Part shown: piece after piece, positions 8,911 to 16,634 of the stretch
How the letters are laid out: each line of letters opens with the position of its first letter
Position numbering within the stretch: the first letter of the stretch is position 1
Position numbers and translations under genes: made by a program
NCBI GenBank assembly: GCA_963766995.1
Contig: CAVYCE010000003.1
Location: forward strand, 558,001-622,000
Source: Bog-473 sp963766995
GTDB lineage: Bacteria; Actinomycetota; Acidimicrobiia; Acidimicrobiales; RAAP-2
Direction of reading: 5' to 3'
Length of the DNA stretch: 64,000 bases
Notes under the pieces: model-generated
Databases searched by the model: none
The model's input: the letters and a program-made list of their open reading frames with translations, nothing else
Told to the model about the DNA's origin: nothing

Positions 8911-9299
8911 GCTATGCCCCTCTCGAGGCCGGCCCGAAAGCAATCTCTGAAAAGGGCCTCGATGCTCTCGTCATCGAGGCCGGCCATTCGGGCCTTGGTC
9001 AGCCAGCGCTGCAGGTCCTGGCGCAGCGGACCGTGGGCGGCCAGCGACGGGTCACTCAGCGTGCGGGTGATGAAGGTCCCAACGCCGGGACGCGCGGCCA
9101 CCAGGCCGTCGTGCTCCAACTCTCGGTAGGCCTTGAGCACCGTATTGGGATTGATGGCCACGCGGGCTACCACCTCCTTCACCGTCGGGAGCTGATCGCC
9201 TTCATGCAGCAGTCCCAATCGAAGGGCCCGCCGCACCTGCTGCACCAGCTGCAGATACGGGGCCACTCCTGACTGGGTATCCAAATGGAACTCGATCAT
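8907..9299 (-). CDS. GntR-family regulator (YtrA-like)
   Basis: A 130-residue regulator with an N-terminal winged helix. The pattern PYLQLVQQVRRALRLGLL, GDQLPTVKEVV, AINPNTVLKAYRELEHDGLV and RPGVGTFI is typical of GntR proteins. The short C-terminal tail (about 55 residues, no effector domain) marks the YtrA subfamily, which controls neighbouring ABC exporters. ATG 9299 is preferred over GTG 9302 because of its spacing to GAGG. An inverted repeat lies immediately upstream (9315-9326), consistent with autoregulation. Confidence 0.88.
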   Translation of the reverse strand: MIEFHLDTQSGVAPYLQLVQQVRRALRLGLLHEGDQLPTVKEVVARVAINPNTVLKAYRELEHDGLVAARPGVGTFITRTLSDPSLAAHGPLRQDLQRWLTKARMAGLDDESIEALFRDCFRAGLERGIA

Positions 9300-9314
9300 C
9301 ACACCTCTATTTAT

Positions 9315-9326
9315 CTAGGAACCTAG
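9315..9326 (-). promoter_or_regulatory. Candidate GntR operator
   Basis: CTAGGAACCTAG is an inverted repeat with 5-bp arms and a 2-bp spacer, set in an AT-rich stretch 16 bp upstream of the GntR ATG. The place fits an autoregulatory YtrA-type operator overlapping the promoter of the exporter operon. It could also affect the divergent DUF402 gene. Confidence 0.45.
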
Positions 9327-9332
9327 TTAAAT

Positions 9333-9896
9333 ATGACGCTGGAGTGTCCGAAAGTCAAGGGGGTCAACCCCCGTCTCTGCGAAAGTGCAGGAGTGAGCCA
9401 GGTCCGGGTCGAGAAGCGCAAGTGGCCGGACATCCCGCACTACACCTACCTCGGCCAGGAATTGGGTGAAGACGAGCTGGGGCGATGGTTGGGTCTCGAG
9501 CCACGGTCACCGGTGCATCGAGGCACGACCTACCTGTTCGATGAACCCGATGCCCACGTACTCCTGGTGCCCTACAACCACGACATGCTGATTTGGTTCC
9601 CATTGGGCGGCGACCACGACCTCTACGTCGATATTGGGACGCGGCTCAGCCGCTCGGAACAGCAGATTTCTATCGTCGACCTCGATCTCGATGTCGTGCG
9701 ACGTCGAACTGGAGTCGTGGAACTGCTCGATGAAGACGAGTTCGAACAGCACCGGCTCATGCTCGGTTATCCCGACGACGTCGTCTTCGGGGCGCGCCGT
9801 GACGCCGAAATGGTGCTGGCTGCACTACGTGACGGCGCCGAGCCTTTTGCTGGCTCGTGCGCCTTGCCATGGAAAGAAAAGATCAGCCGGAGCTGA
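9333..9896 (+). CDS. DUF402 domain protein
   Basis: A cytoplasmic protein of up to 187 residues with the DUF402 (FomD-like) pattern: YLGQELGEDELGRWLGL, a Phe/Asp-rich middle, MLIWFPLGGDHDLYVDI and VDLDLDVVRRRTG, then a C-terminal helical stretch. Family members are small beta-barrel nucleotide-phosphate hydrolases or RNA-associated proteins in actinobacteria. The longest frame begins at ATG 9333, but similarity begins after GTG 9393, which is probably the real start and gives 167 residues. It is divergent from the GntR gene and convergent with the dehydratase operon. Confidence 0.75.
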   Translation: MTLECPKVKGVNPRLCESAGVSQVRVEKRKWPDIPHYTYLGQELGEDELGRWLGLEPRSPVHRGTTYLFDEPDAHVLLVPYNHDMLIWFPLGGDHDLYVDIGTRLSRSEQQISIVDLDLDVVRRRTGVVELLDEDEFEQHRLMLGYPDDVVFGARRDAEMVLAALRDGAEPFAGSCALPWKEKISRS

Positions 9897-9919
9897 TGGA
9901 GGAAACCACTTCCTCTCGC

Positions 9920-9943
9920 GCAAAAGGGGCCCGGAGGCCCCTT
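9920..9943 (-). terminator. Rho-independent terminator
   Basis: AAGGGGCC and GGCCCCTT form an 8-bp stem with a CGGA loop (9924-9943). On the minus strand it is followed by TTTT. It lies just after the stop of the minus-strand dehydratase operon and also after the convergent DUF402 gene, so it may serve both. Confidence 0.7.
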
Positions 9944-9971
9944 CGCACGGTGTTGTTGGGCTTTGACCCGT

Positions 9972-10400
9972 TCAAAGTGAGGGAACGATGGCGGTGGCTT
10001 CGCCGACCAGCTTGTCTTCACCGTCGCCGTTGGTCAGCGTGACGGCCAAGTCGACCAGTTTCTTGCCGTTCTCTTCCCGCTTGCCCGTGACCACAATCTT
10101 GGACGAGAGCACCTCGTCGGGCCACGTCTGGCGAGCAAATCGGACCTGATACCGCTGGACGTTGCCCACTCCGACGTAGTCGGTCAGTGCCGATCCCAGC
10201 AGTCCCATGGAGAACATGCCGTGCCCGAAGACGCTGGGTTGTCCCGCCGCCTGGGCTGCCACCTCGTCGTGGTGCATCGGGTTGAAGTCACCCGACGCCC
10301 CGGCGTACTTGACCAGATCGGTCCGTCCCAGCTTGTGCGTGATGACCGGGGCCTCGTCCCCCACCGCCACGGCATCGAAAGAAAGCTTGCGTTCACCCAT
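9972..10400 (-). CDS. MaoC-like hydratase/dehydratase, HadB-like
   Basis: A 142-residue hot-dog protein with the hydratase-2 motif GASGDFNPMHHDEVAA (about residues 34-49), holding the catalytic Asp and His, then FGHGMFSMGLLG. Size and sequence match the HadB-type catalytic subunit of actinobacterial (3R)-hydroxyacyl-ACP dehydratase, or a related steroid or acyl-CoA hydratase. The non-catalytic HadA-type partner is encoded two genes upstream, with a DoxX-like membrane gene between them. It is the last gene before the terminator at 9920-9943. Confidence 0.85.
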   Translation of the reverse strand: MGERKLSFDAVAVGDEAPVITHKLGRTDLVKYAGASGDFNPMHHDEVAAQAAGQPSVFGHGMFSMGLLGSALTDYVGVGNVQRYQVRFARQTWPDEVLSSKIVVTGKREENGKKLVDLAVTLTNGDGEDKLVGEATAIVPSL

Positions 10401-10432
10401 TGTGTCGACCTCCAGTCGAAATTGTGTTCATG

Positions 10433-10906
10433 TCATGCACCGAAGAGGTGCAGCAAGTGGTCGATCGACCACAGGTTCCATGCGTGTGTTCCCAGTACGA
10501 CCACCGAAGCCAGGACCATCATGAAGTTCTGACCCTGCTCAGCCCAGTCGTGAATCATCAAAATGAAATACAAGAGATTCAAGAGGATGCCGGCGATGGC
10601 GGCGATCGGCGAAAGGAAGCCGAGAATCAGACCCAGCCCGATCGCCCCCTCCCCCAGCACCACCACGTAGGCCATGATTTTGGGCCGCGGCACCACAATG
10701 GCGTCGAAGCCCTTCTTGACGAATGGCCATTTGTGCTTTTCGGCCACCGACTGCCCCCAGGTGATCCCGGCGGCCTTGGTAAACCACGCCTTCTTGTCCT
10801 TGTGCAGGAAGCTCTTTAACCACCACGCACCAAGACCGATGCGCAGCACGGCCAGCCACTGGGCGCCCGTGAGCCACGTCGTCGAGGTGTGCACCGTCAG
10901 CAACAT
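10433..10906 (-). CDS. DoxX/DoxD-like membrane protein
   Basis: A 157-residue integral membrane protein with four predicted helices: around residues 15-32, 78-98 (AYVVVLGEGAIGLGLILGFL), 100-118 and 127-143. The pattern resembles the DoxX/TQO small-subunit family. It starts 4 bp after the HadA-like stop and ends 32 bp before the HadB-like start, so it is clearly part of that operon. Its role there is unknown; it may tether the dehydratase to the membrane or link the pathway to quinones, but that is inference. Confidence 0.75.
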   Translation of the reverse strand: MLLTVHTSTTWLTGAQWLAVLRIGLGAWWLKSFLHKDKKAWFTKAAGITWGQSVAEKHKWPFVKKGFDAIVVPRPKIMAYVVVLGEGAIGLGLILGFLSPIAAIAGILLNLLYFILMIHDWAEQGQNFMMVLASVVVLGTHAWNLWSIDHLLHLFGA

Positions 10907-10910
10907 GTCG

Positions 10911-11426
10911 TTATGAACGGTGAATCAGCGTGAAGGTGGCAGTGACTACGGGCTCACCCGTCTTGTCATCGCTCCAGTCGGTCTGGCTGCAGATGAACGT
11001 CATGGTCTTGCCCTTGGACTCCTTCTGGTAGGCGTCGGTGATCTTGCCTTCACTCACCAGCACATCGCCCACCACAATCGGCCGGTGATAGATGAACTCC
11101 TGCTCTCCGTGCAGGATGAGCCCACCCTTGGCGATCAGCGGTCCCACGGCCGTCATCAGCGGGCTGCCCACAGGGGCGTCCGCCGGCTGTAGCTCGTCGT
11201 ACTTGCCCGAGAACTCCATGGCGAAGGGCCACGTCGGCGGGGCGGGGATGGCATCAAAGCCGGCCGCTTTGGCCGCTTCTGGATTGTGATAAATCGCGCT
11301 GGTGCTGAGCACAGCGTCGGCAAAGTGCTGCACGGTGCTCCGCTCAATGACCACCTTGGCCTTGCCGGTGGGCTGCCCAATGATGCCTTTGAGCACGTCT
11401 TCTTGCGTTGCGGCGCCGTCGGCCAC
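10911..11426 (-). CDS. FAS1-like dehydratase / MaoC N-terminal, HadA-like
   Basis: A 171-residue hot-dog protein of the HadA/HadC type (MaoC_dehydrat_N): ERSTVQHFADAV, then AIPAPPTWPFAMEF and GEQEFIYHRPIVVGDVL. It lacks the catalytic Asp-His motif and would pair with the HadB-like subunit. GTG 11426 is preferred because a strong AGGAGG lies 6 bases upstream, although the frame is open 39 codons further. It is the first gene of the HadA-DoxX-HadB operon. The substrate may be an acyl-ACP or acyl-CoA beta-hydroxy thioester. Confidence 0.85.
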   Translation of the reverse strand: MADGAATQEDVLKGIIGQPTGKAKVVIERSTVQHFADAVLSTSAIYHNPEAAKAAGFDAIPAPPTWPFAMEFSGKYDELQPADAPVGSPLMTAVGPLIAKGGLILHGEQEFIYHRPIVVGDVLVSEGKITDAYQKESKGKTMTFICSQTDWSDDKTGEPVVTATFTLIHRS

Positions 11427-11588
11427 CGTCTTCCTCCTTGTCCCCCTCCGCCGTTGTTCTGAACCACATTTCCATGGCGGACACCGAACCGTCGCCGGTG
11501 CAGCGCCAAAGGTAGCGGGTCCCCTGGGTACGGCCCAATCCAAGCCTCAATCGGACAAGACGTCCTGCGCTCTGTACCATCACGCGCC

Positions 11589-11849
11589 GTGGCTGACTTC
11601 GAGACTCTGACCTATGAGGCTGCGAACGGGGTGGCCACGGTCACCCTCAATCGTCCCGACGTCTACAACTCCTTCAACAAGGCCATGCAGCGTGAGCTGC
11701 GGGCGCTGTGGGCCGGTCGTGAGCTCTCACGCGCGCAAGCGCTGTCACTGGGTTGGGCCTTTGTTGGTCTCGGTACCGACCAGGAGAGCATCGCCGAAGG
11801 GCAGCGCGCCTTCACCTCGGGAGAGCGCGCCACCCCACGCATTCGCTGA
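11589..11849 (+). pseudogene. Enoyl-CoA hydratase remnant with internal deletion
   Basis: The first 41 residues (FETLTYEAANGVATVTLNRP and onward) match the N-terminus of a crotonase. The frame then jumps to a helix-rich tail (RAQALSLGWAF, IAEGQRAFTSGER) resembling the crotonase C-terminus. At 86 residues against about 260 for the family, roughly 170 residues with the oxyanion-hole GGG loop and the catalytic Glu region are missing without loss of frame. It cannot be an active hydratase. It stands 3 bp before the nitroreductase gene and may supply translation to it. Confidence 0.7.
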
Positions 11850-11852
11850 CGA

Positions 11853-12452
11853 ATGCCGGACTTCTTCGAAGTGGTGCTGTCCCAACGTGCCGCTCGGTCG
11901 TTCCTGCTCGACGACGTCAGCGATGACGACATCAACCACATCCTGACCGCCGCCACCCATGCTCCAAGTGCGGAGAACAGCCAGCCCTTCATCTTCATCG
12001 TGGTGCGCGACGCCGACATTCGGGCCACCATCGGATCAATCACGGCCCGGATCTGGCAGGGAGGGGCCAAGGCGCTGGAGGCGGAACGTCTGGCGCCGGC
12101 CTTCCTGCGTGACGTCGACCAGGGCGCCATGGGCGGCATCGCCCAAGCTCCCGTCCTCATCGTTGTGTGCGGCGACACTCGCCTCACCTACGCCACCGCC
12201 ATGGATGCATCCATTTTTCCGGCCGTGCAAAATCTTCTCTTAGCCGCCCACGCTCTCGGGCTGGGCTCCACGCTGACCACCCTGCCGGTGCTCGGCGGTG
12301 ACGAGTTGGCAGAACTCTTGGCCCTACCGCCAGAAGTGGTGCCTGTCGCTGTCATCCCCATCGGACACTTGGCCAAGCCGCTGAGCCCACCGCGGCGCGC
12401 TCCGCTCTCGGAGAAGGCGCATCTCAATCGTTACGGCACTCCACTCAGCTGA
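11853..12452 (+). CDS. Nitroreductase-family flavoprotein
   Basis: A 199-residue FMN-dependent nitroreductase-fold protein. VLSQRAARSFLLDDVSDDDI is the N-terminal FMN-phosphate region with the Arg pair, ATHAPSAENSQPF is the second FMN loop, and AAHALGLGSTLTT plus VAVIPIGHLAKP complete the fold. It reduces nitro, quinone or enone substrates with NAD(P)H, or acts in the related BluB-like or dehalogenase group; which one cannot be told. Its 3' end overlaps the convergent glycosyltransferase gene by 8 bp. Confidence 0.85.
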   Translation: MPDFFEVVLSQRAARSFLLDDVSDDDINHILTAATHAPSAENSQPFIFIVVRDADIRATIGSITARIWQGGAKALEAERLAPAFLRDVDQGAMGGIAQAPVLIVVCGDTRLTYATAMDASIFPAVQNLLLAAHALGLGSTLTTLPVLGGDELAELLALPPEVVPVAVIPIGHLAKPLSPPRRAPLSEKAHLNRYGTPLS

Positions 12453-13626
12453 TTCGTTCGGCGAACTCCTCCACAAAGGCGCAGTACCGCTTGAGAATTA
12501 CTGGCCACCGATAGTTGGCCTCCACGTAGCGGACGCCTCGCAACTGCATGTCGGTACGCATGACGGAGTCATTGAGGAGACGTTCCAACGCTGCCTCGAA
12601 CTCGCCGTAGCCATCGAACCACAGACCGGCACCCGAGTATTCGCAGTGTTCCCGAGTGGCGCCGCATACGGAGTTGACGAGCACAGGAGTGCCAGTCGTC
12701 ATGGCTTCGATCACCGTCAGCGAAAAGGATTCGAACGGAGACGGCGACACCAATACCTGCGCGCCCCGCAGCAGTCCCCACTTGATCTGATCGCTCACGA
12801 ATCCGGTCACCGTCACATCGGGTGAAGGGTCGGGTGGGTCAACCACCTGTCCTACGAGCACCAAACGAAGCGGGCCGGGATGGCGCTCCTTGTAGGCGCG
12901 AAAGTAGCGCCACAGGATGCCGGTTCCCTTCTTGTCGTCCACCCGGCCGATGCAGAGTAGGTATGGGTCATCTCCCAAAACACATTCGAGCCGCGCCGAC
13001 TGTTCGTCCCCACTCAGTTCGTCCACGCCCAAGCCCACCAGTACTTGCGGTGTGGTGCCCACCCCGAATCGATCGGCCACCATGCGCCTCTCACTGCGCG
13101 TGTAAAAGGCGAAGCCCCGGCACATTCCGAAGAGCTCATTGAAGACGGGCAGGTGAAGTGCTGGCTCCTCATGCGCAGCGGGGTGCATGATGGCCCGCTC
13201 TCGCACCAGCGGAAGTCCATGCACCGTCGGGTAATACAGGTAGGGAGAGAATGCGATCACGTCGGCGTCCGATGAGGACACCGCTTCGAGCAATGCTGGC
13301 GAGGCCGGCCCTTGCAGCTCCACCCACCGCTGGCAGTCCTCTTGCGAGGCGCGCTCCGGGTCGGACAGCAATGTGGCCGACACGGGATGAAAATCATCAG
13401 CCCGTCCGGCCGCCGATGCGATGCGCCGTACCGTCACGCCTCCGATGGTTTCAGTTCCGGCCGGCAACTCGTCTCGCCAAGTCAAAGCGTCCAGGGCGCC
13501 GGTGGTGAACACCTCGACGTCGTAGCCACAATGGGCCACGAGTCGCTCGGCCAGCATCCGCACGGCGGACTCGGCTCCGCCGTGCACCTCTGGGCCGTAG
13601 CGCGGCACCACGTAGGCCACTTTCAT
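12445..13626 (-). CDS. GT4-family glycosyltransferase
   Basis: A 393-residue GT-B glycosyltransferase. The acceptor domain opens with MKVAYVVPRYGPEVHGGAES, the Gly-rich loop of family 4. The donor-binding domain has LLCIGRVDDKKGTGIL, VTVTGFVSD and the E-x7-E motif in SPFESFSLTVIEA. It transfers a sugar from a nucleotide donor to an unknown acceptor, probably a lipid, glycan or small molecule. It follows the thioesterase gene by 10 bp on the same strand. No other cell-surface glycan genes adjoin. Confidence 0.88.
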   Translation of the reverse strand: MKVAYVVPRYGPEVHGGAESAVRMLAERLVAHCGYDVEVFTTGALDALTWRDELPAGTETIGGVTVRRIASAAGRADDFHPVSATLLSDPERASQEDCQRWVELQGPASPALLEAVSSSDADVIAFSPYLYYPTVHGLPLVRERAIMHPAAHEEPALHLPVFNELFGMCRGFAFYTRSERRMVADRFGVGTTPQVLVGLGVDELSGDEQSARLECVLGDDPYLLCIGRVDDKKGTGILWRYFRAYKERHPGPLRLVLVGQVVDPPDPSPDVTVTGFVSDQIKWGLLRGAQVLVSPSPFESFSLTVIEAMTTGTPVLVNSVCGATREHCEYSGAGLWFDGYGEFEAALERLLNDSVMRTDMQLRGVRYVEANYRWPVILKRYCAFVEEFAERIS

Positions 13627-13636
13627 CTCAATTGGT

Positions 13637-14116
13637 TCAGCCTTCTGTGTTGCGCTGTGGCGACACCTTGTAGACCAACCAACCTTCGGCCACCACGGAA
13701 TGGTCCACCGCCGAGCGCACCTCGGCCTGGCAGAAGGAAACGGAGCGACCCCGGCGTGTCACCCATCCTTCACCAATGAGATCGGTGTCAGCCGCCGCAC
13801 TGAGGAAGCGGATCTGCAGGTCGATAGTGACCATAAACGGCACCTCGTCGTAGGCACTGGCCAAGGCCGGCACCACCACCGTGTCGAGGAGGGTGGCAAT
13901 GGCGCCGCCGTGAATCATGCCTGCGGGTTGGCGCAGTTCGGATCGATAGGGCAATCGCATGCGGGCGTAGTCACTGCGAACCTCTTCGAGCACAAGACCG
14001 ACCACGTTGGGAAAGAACCGTTCCTCCCAACTGCCGAACTTCGACCACCGCCTGGCTCGTTCGTCCCCAAGTGGCGCGAACGACAAAGATCGTGACGCAT
14101 CACTTCCTTCTGTCAT
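13637..14116 (-). CDS. PaaI-like hot-dog thioesterase
   Basis: A 159-residue thioesterase of the PaaI/4HBT family. RQPAGMIHGGAIATLLDTVV is the HGG active-site segment, followed by TIDLQIRFL and GEGWVTRRGRSVSFCQAEV. It hydrolyses acyl-CoA or aryl-CoA thioesters in the cytoplasm. ATG 14116 is 45 bp from the divergent SRPBCC start, so the two share a promoter region. It probably forms an operon with the downstream glycosyltransferase. Confidence 0.85.
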   Translation of the reverse strand: MTEGSDASRSLSFAPLGDERARRWSKFGSWEERFFPNVVGLVLEEVRSDYARMRLPYRSELRQPAGMIHGGAIATLLDTVVVPALASAYDEVPFMVTIDLQIRFLSAAADTDLIGEGWVTRRGRSVSFCQAEVRSAVDHSVVAEGWLVYKVSPQRNTEG

Positions 14117-14161
14117 GCCGTGACCCTAACGGGCCAACCATGGGCTGGATAGGGTGAGTTC

Positions 14162-14659
14162 GTGCAAGAGCACCACTACTTTGTCGACATAGAAGCCACG
14201 CCAGAAGAGTTGTGGAAGCTCTTCTGGTTCAGAGCACCCCGCTCGCAGTCCGGCGACGTAACCATTGAGATCCTCCATCCGGGTGACGCCACTGGTGAAG
14301 GTCTGGTGCGGCACTGCACTTTCCGCGTCCCGCGCTACTTGCTCTCGGGCGGCAAAGGTCAATCGTGGGAATGGCTGACCGAGGTCATCCCAACCGAATC
14401 ATGGAAATACAACGCCATCGGACGCCCATTGTGGTCAACAGCTGAAGGGCGTACCCGGTTGGAAGATTTGGGCGATGGCACGACCAGGGTGCATTTCTCT
14501 GAGACGTATCACGCCTTCAATCCGATGATGCGGGCGCTCTTCGAGAAGCGAGTGCACAAGTTCATCTCCAAGGACAACGACACGCTTATCAAAAGTTCGC
14601 TCACCAACGGCATCACCCAGCTGCGCGCCGCGAGGGCCAAGAAGGCACCGCCCGCTTGA
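14162..14659 (+). CDS. SRPBCC-family protein
   Basis: A 165-residue protein of the START/Bet v1-like (SRPBCC) fold: HHYFVDIEATPEELWKLFW at the start, GEGLVRHCTFRVP, then TRVHFSETYHAFNPM and a long C-terminal helix. Such proteins bind hydrophobic ligands; some are polyketide cyclases. The start is GTG. The stop overlaps the TTG start of the kinase-like gene by 4 bp (TTGA), so the two are coupled. The ligand is unknown. Confidence 0.8.
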   Translation: MQEHHYFVDIEATPEELWKLFWFRAPRSQSGDVTIEILHPGDATGEGLVRHCTFRVPRYLLSGGKGQSWEWLTEVIPTESWKYNAIGRPLWSTAEGRTRLEDLGDGTTRVHFSETYHAFNPMMRALFEKRVHKFISKDNDTLIKSSLTNGITQLRAARAKKAPPA

Positions 14660-15267
14660 ACTCGGTGTCGTCTCCGGTCGAGCAATTGACTCACTACCTG
14701 GCCCCGTTGCTTAGGGCTCGAGAACACCCATTATTGGTGGCACTCGACGGACGGAGTGGCGTCGGTAAGTCCACTTTGGCGGGTGAGGTGGCGGCGCGAC
14801 TTGGAGGCTCGGTAATAGACGGCGACGACTTCTATGTGGGTGGTACGTCGGAATATTGGGATGGACTTTCCACCATCGAACGAGCCCGACAAGTGATCGA
14901 TTGGCGCCGGCAGAGCCTCGTGCTCGAGACACTGGCGCGAGGGGGTACGGCCTCGTGGCTGCCGTATGACTGGGAAGCCGACAACGGCTCCTTGGCCAAC
15001 CACCCATTGACCTGCTCGTTCTCGACCCTCGTCATTCTGGAAGGTGCCTACAGCGCTCGCCCTGATTTAGCTGACCTCTTCGACGTACGAGTGCTGCTGC
15101 AAGCGGATGCGTTCGTGCGTAGGACACGCCTGAACCAGCGGGACGGGGTGCCCTACCAAGAAGACTGGAGAGGTCGGTGGCTGGCCTCCGAGGACTATTA
15201 CTTCGGGACCGTGATGCCACCCGAAGCGTTCGACCTCGTGCTTGAGTCAGCCGATCGGCCGAGCTGA
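14656..15267 (+). CDS. Uridine-kinase-like P-loop NTPase
   Basis: A 203-residue P-loop protein with Walker A GRSGVGKST (about residues 32-40), DGDDFYVGG following, a Walker-B-like LVILEGAYSARP, and an LID-like RRTRLNQRDG. This is the uridine kinase/phosphoribulokinase group that phosphorylates a small molecule. Start TTG 14656 overlaps the upstream stop. The 3' end overlaps the convergent rdgB gene by 21 bp. The precise substrate is not determined; uridine is only the family name. Confidence 0.75.
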   Translation: MNSVSSPVEQLTHYLAPLLRAREHPLLVALDGRSGVGKSTLAGEVAARLGGSVIDGDDFYVGGTSEYWDGLSTIERARQVIDWRRQSLVLETLARGGTASWLPYDWEADNGSLANHPLTCSFSTLVILEGAYSARPDLADLFDVRVLLQADAFVRRTRLNQRDGVPYQEDWRGRWLASEDYYFGTVMPPEAFDLVLESADRPS

Positions 15268-15837
15268 GAGAACGGCCGCCAGGGAGCGAAACGCCCGTCC
15301 TCGGTGCGAGATGTCGTGCTTTTCCGCCGCTGACATCTCGGCAAAGGTGCGACCATCGCCGTCGTTGGGCGAGAACACTGGGTCGTAGCCGAACCCAGCA
15401 GATCCCCGCTCTTCGGTGGTGATGACCCCGTCAACCACTCCTTCGGCCCACAGTTCACTGCCGTCAGGGAAGGCGACGAGGGCCACAGTCCGGAATCGCG
15501 CCGTGCGTGCGGTGACTCCGGCCAACTCAGTCAGAAGCTTGTTGACATTGTCGGCGTACGTCACGTTCTCACCGGCGTAACGGGCGGAATACACCCCGGG
15601 CGCGCCGTCCAGTGCGTCGACTTCCAATCCGGTGTCATCGGCCACTGCGGCCTCGCCGGTGGCCACCACCAACGCCACTGCCTTCAGACGCGCGTTGTCG
15701 AGCAGCGTCTCGCCGTCCTCGACCACATCGGGTACTTCAACGGGGCGAGGGACCAGGTCCACACTGAGGGACGGGCCCAGAATGGCGGCGATCTCCGCTG
15801 CCTTGTCCGGGTTGGCCGAGGCCAGCACCAATCTCAT
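15247..15837 (-). CDS. rdgB: RdgB/HAM1 non-canonical purine NTP pyrophosphatase
   Basis: A 196-residue house-cleaning enzyme that hydrolyses dITP, ITP and XTP to the monophosphate and PPi. The N-terminal LASANPDKAAEI corresponds to the usual SxNxxK substrate loop. The AVADDTGLEVDAL segment carries the metal-binding acids, and SAGFGYDPVF plus HRGRAF are the remaining signatures. Its ATG overlaps the stop of rph by 4 bp (ATGA), the standard rph-rdgB arrangement. Confidence 0.95.
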   Translation of the reverse strand: MRLVLASANPDKAAEIAAILGPSLSVDLVPRPVEVPDVVEDGETLLDNARLKAVALVVATGEAAVADDTGLEVDALDGAPGVYSARYAGENVTYADNVNKLLTELAGVTARTARFRTVALVAFPDGSELWAEGVVDGVITTEERGSAGFGYDPVFSPNDGDGRTFAEMSAAEKHDISHRGRAFRSLAAVLSARPIG

Positions 15838-16595
15838 CGAAATGGCGGAGCCTCGGCCAGTACTGCGGCCTGACGCTTGGACAAATCCAGAATGCCGGCT
15901 TCAGCCAGACCCAGCAGGCTGTCCAGCTCACCCCTCGAGAAGGCCATGCCTTCGGCGGTGCCCTGCACTTCAACGAAGCGGCCGGAACCAGTCATGACCA
16001 CGTTCATATCCACCTCGGCCCGCGAGTCCTCGACATAGGGCAGGTCCAGCATGGGCACGCCGTCGATGATGCCTACCGAGATGGCCGCCACTGAGTCGGT
16101 GAGGGGGTGTTGGCGCAGCAGTTCCTTCTGCTGCATCCGGGTGAACGCGTCATGGAGAGCGACATAGGCCCCACAAATGGAGGCGGTTCGCGTGCCGCCA
16201 TCGGCTTGGAGCACGTCGCAGTCCACCGTTACCTGGACCTCGCCCAGCGCCACCAAATCACAAACGGCGCGCAACGATCGGGCAATCAGGCGCTGAATCT
16301 CCTGTGTGCGCCCCGATTGCTTGCCCTTGGCTGCTTCCCTCGAGGCTCGCTCGGGCGTCGATCCGGGCAGCATGGAGTACTCGGCTGTGACCCAGCCCTT
16401 GCCGCTGCCCCTCATCCACGGCGGCACCCGATCCTCCACCGAGGCCGTGCACAGCACCTTGGTCTGCCCGAAGGTCACTAGCACCGAGCCGGGCGCCATC
16501 ACCGTGTAATCGCGTTCGAAACTCACGGGCCGCAATTCGTCCAAGGCGCGGCCGTCACTTCGTGCCGTTGACGGGCCTCCATTGCTGCTGCTCAT
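15834..16595 (-). CDS. rph: Ribonuclease PH
   Basis: A 253-residue phosphorolytic 3'-5' exoribonuclease acting in tRNA 3'-end maturation. It has GSVLVTFGQTKVLCTASVED, the WVTAEYSMLPGST segment with RASREAAKGKQSGRTQEIQR, LQADGGTRTASICGA and the acidic active-site region ending in VDMNVVMTG. Full length and all motifs are intact. It is translationally coupled to rdgB and lies 39 bp after the MBL hydrolase gene on the same strand. Confidence 0.97.
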   Translation of the reverse strand: MSSSNGGPSTARSDGRALDELRPVSFERDYTVMAPGSVLVTFGQTKVLCTASVEDRVPPWMRGSGKGWVTAEYSMLPGSTPERASREAAKGKQSGRTQEIQRLIARSLRAVCDLVALGEVQVTVDCDVLQADGGTRTASICGAYVALHDAFTRMQQKELLRQHPLTDSVAAISVGIIDGVPMLDLPYVEDSRAEVDMNVVMTGSGRFVEVQGTAEGMAFSRGELDSLLGLAEAGILDLSKRQAAVLAEAPPFR

Positions 16596-16634
16596 TGTTT
16601 TCGTGCTCCTCTCAATGCCGACAGTCGTGGCGGG

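Noticed and set aside
9359..9372. GGGGGT-CA-ACCCCC inverted repeat in the 5' part of the DUF402 frame
   Set aside because: The loop is only two bases and it may lie in coding sequence; too weak to call as a regulatory site.
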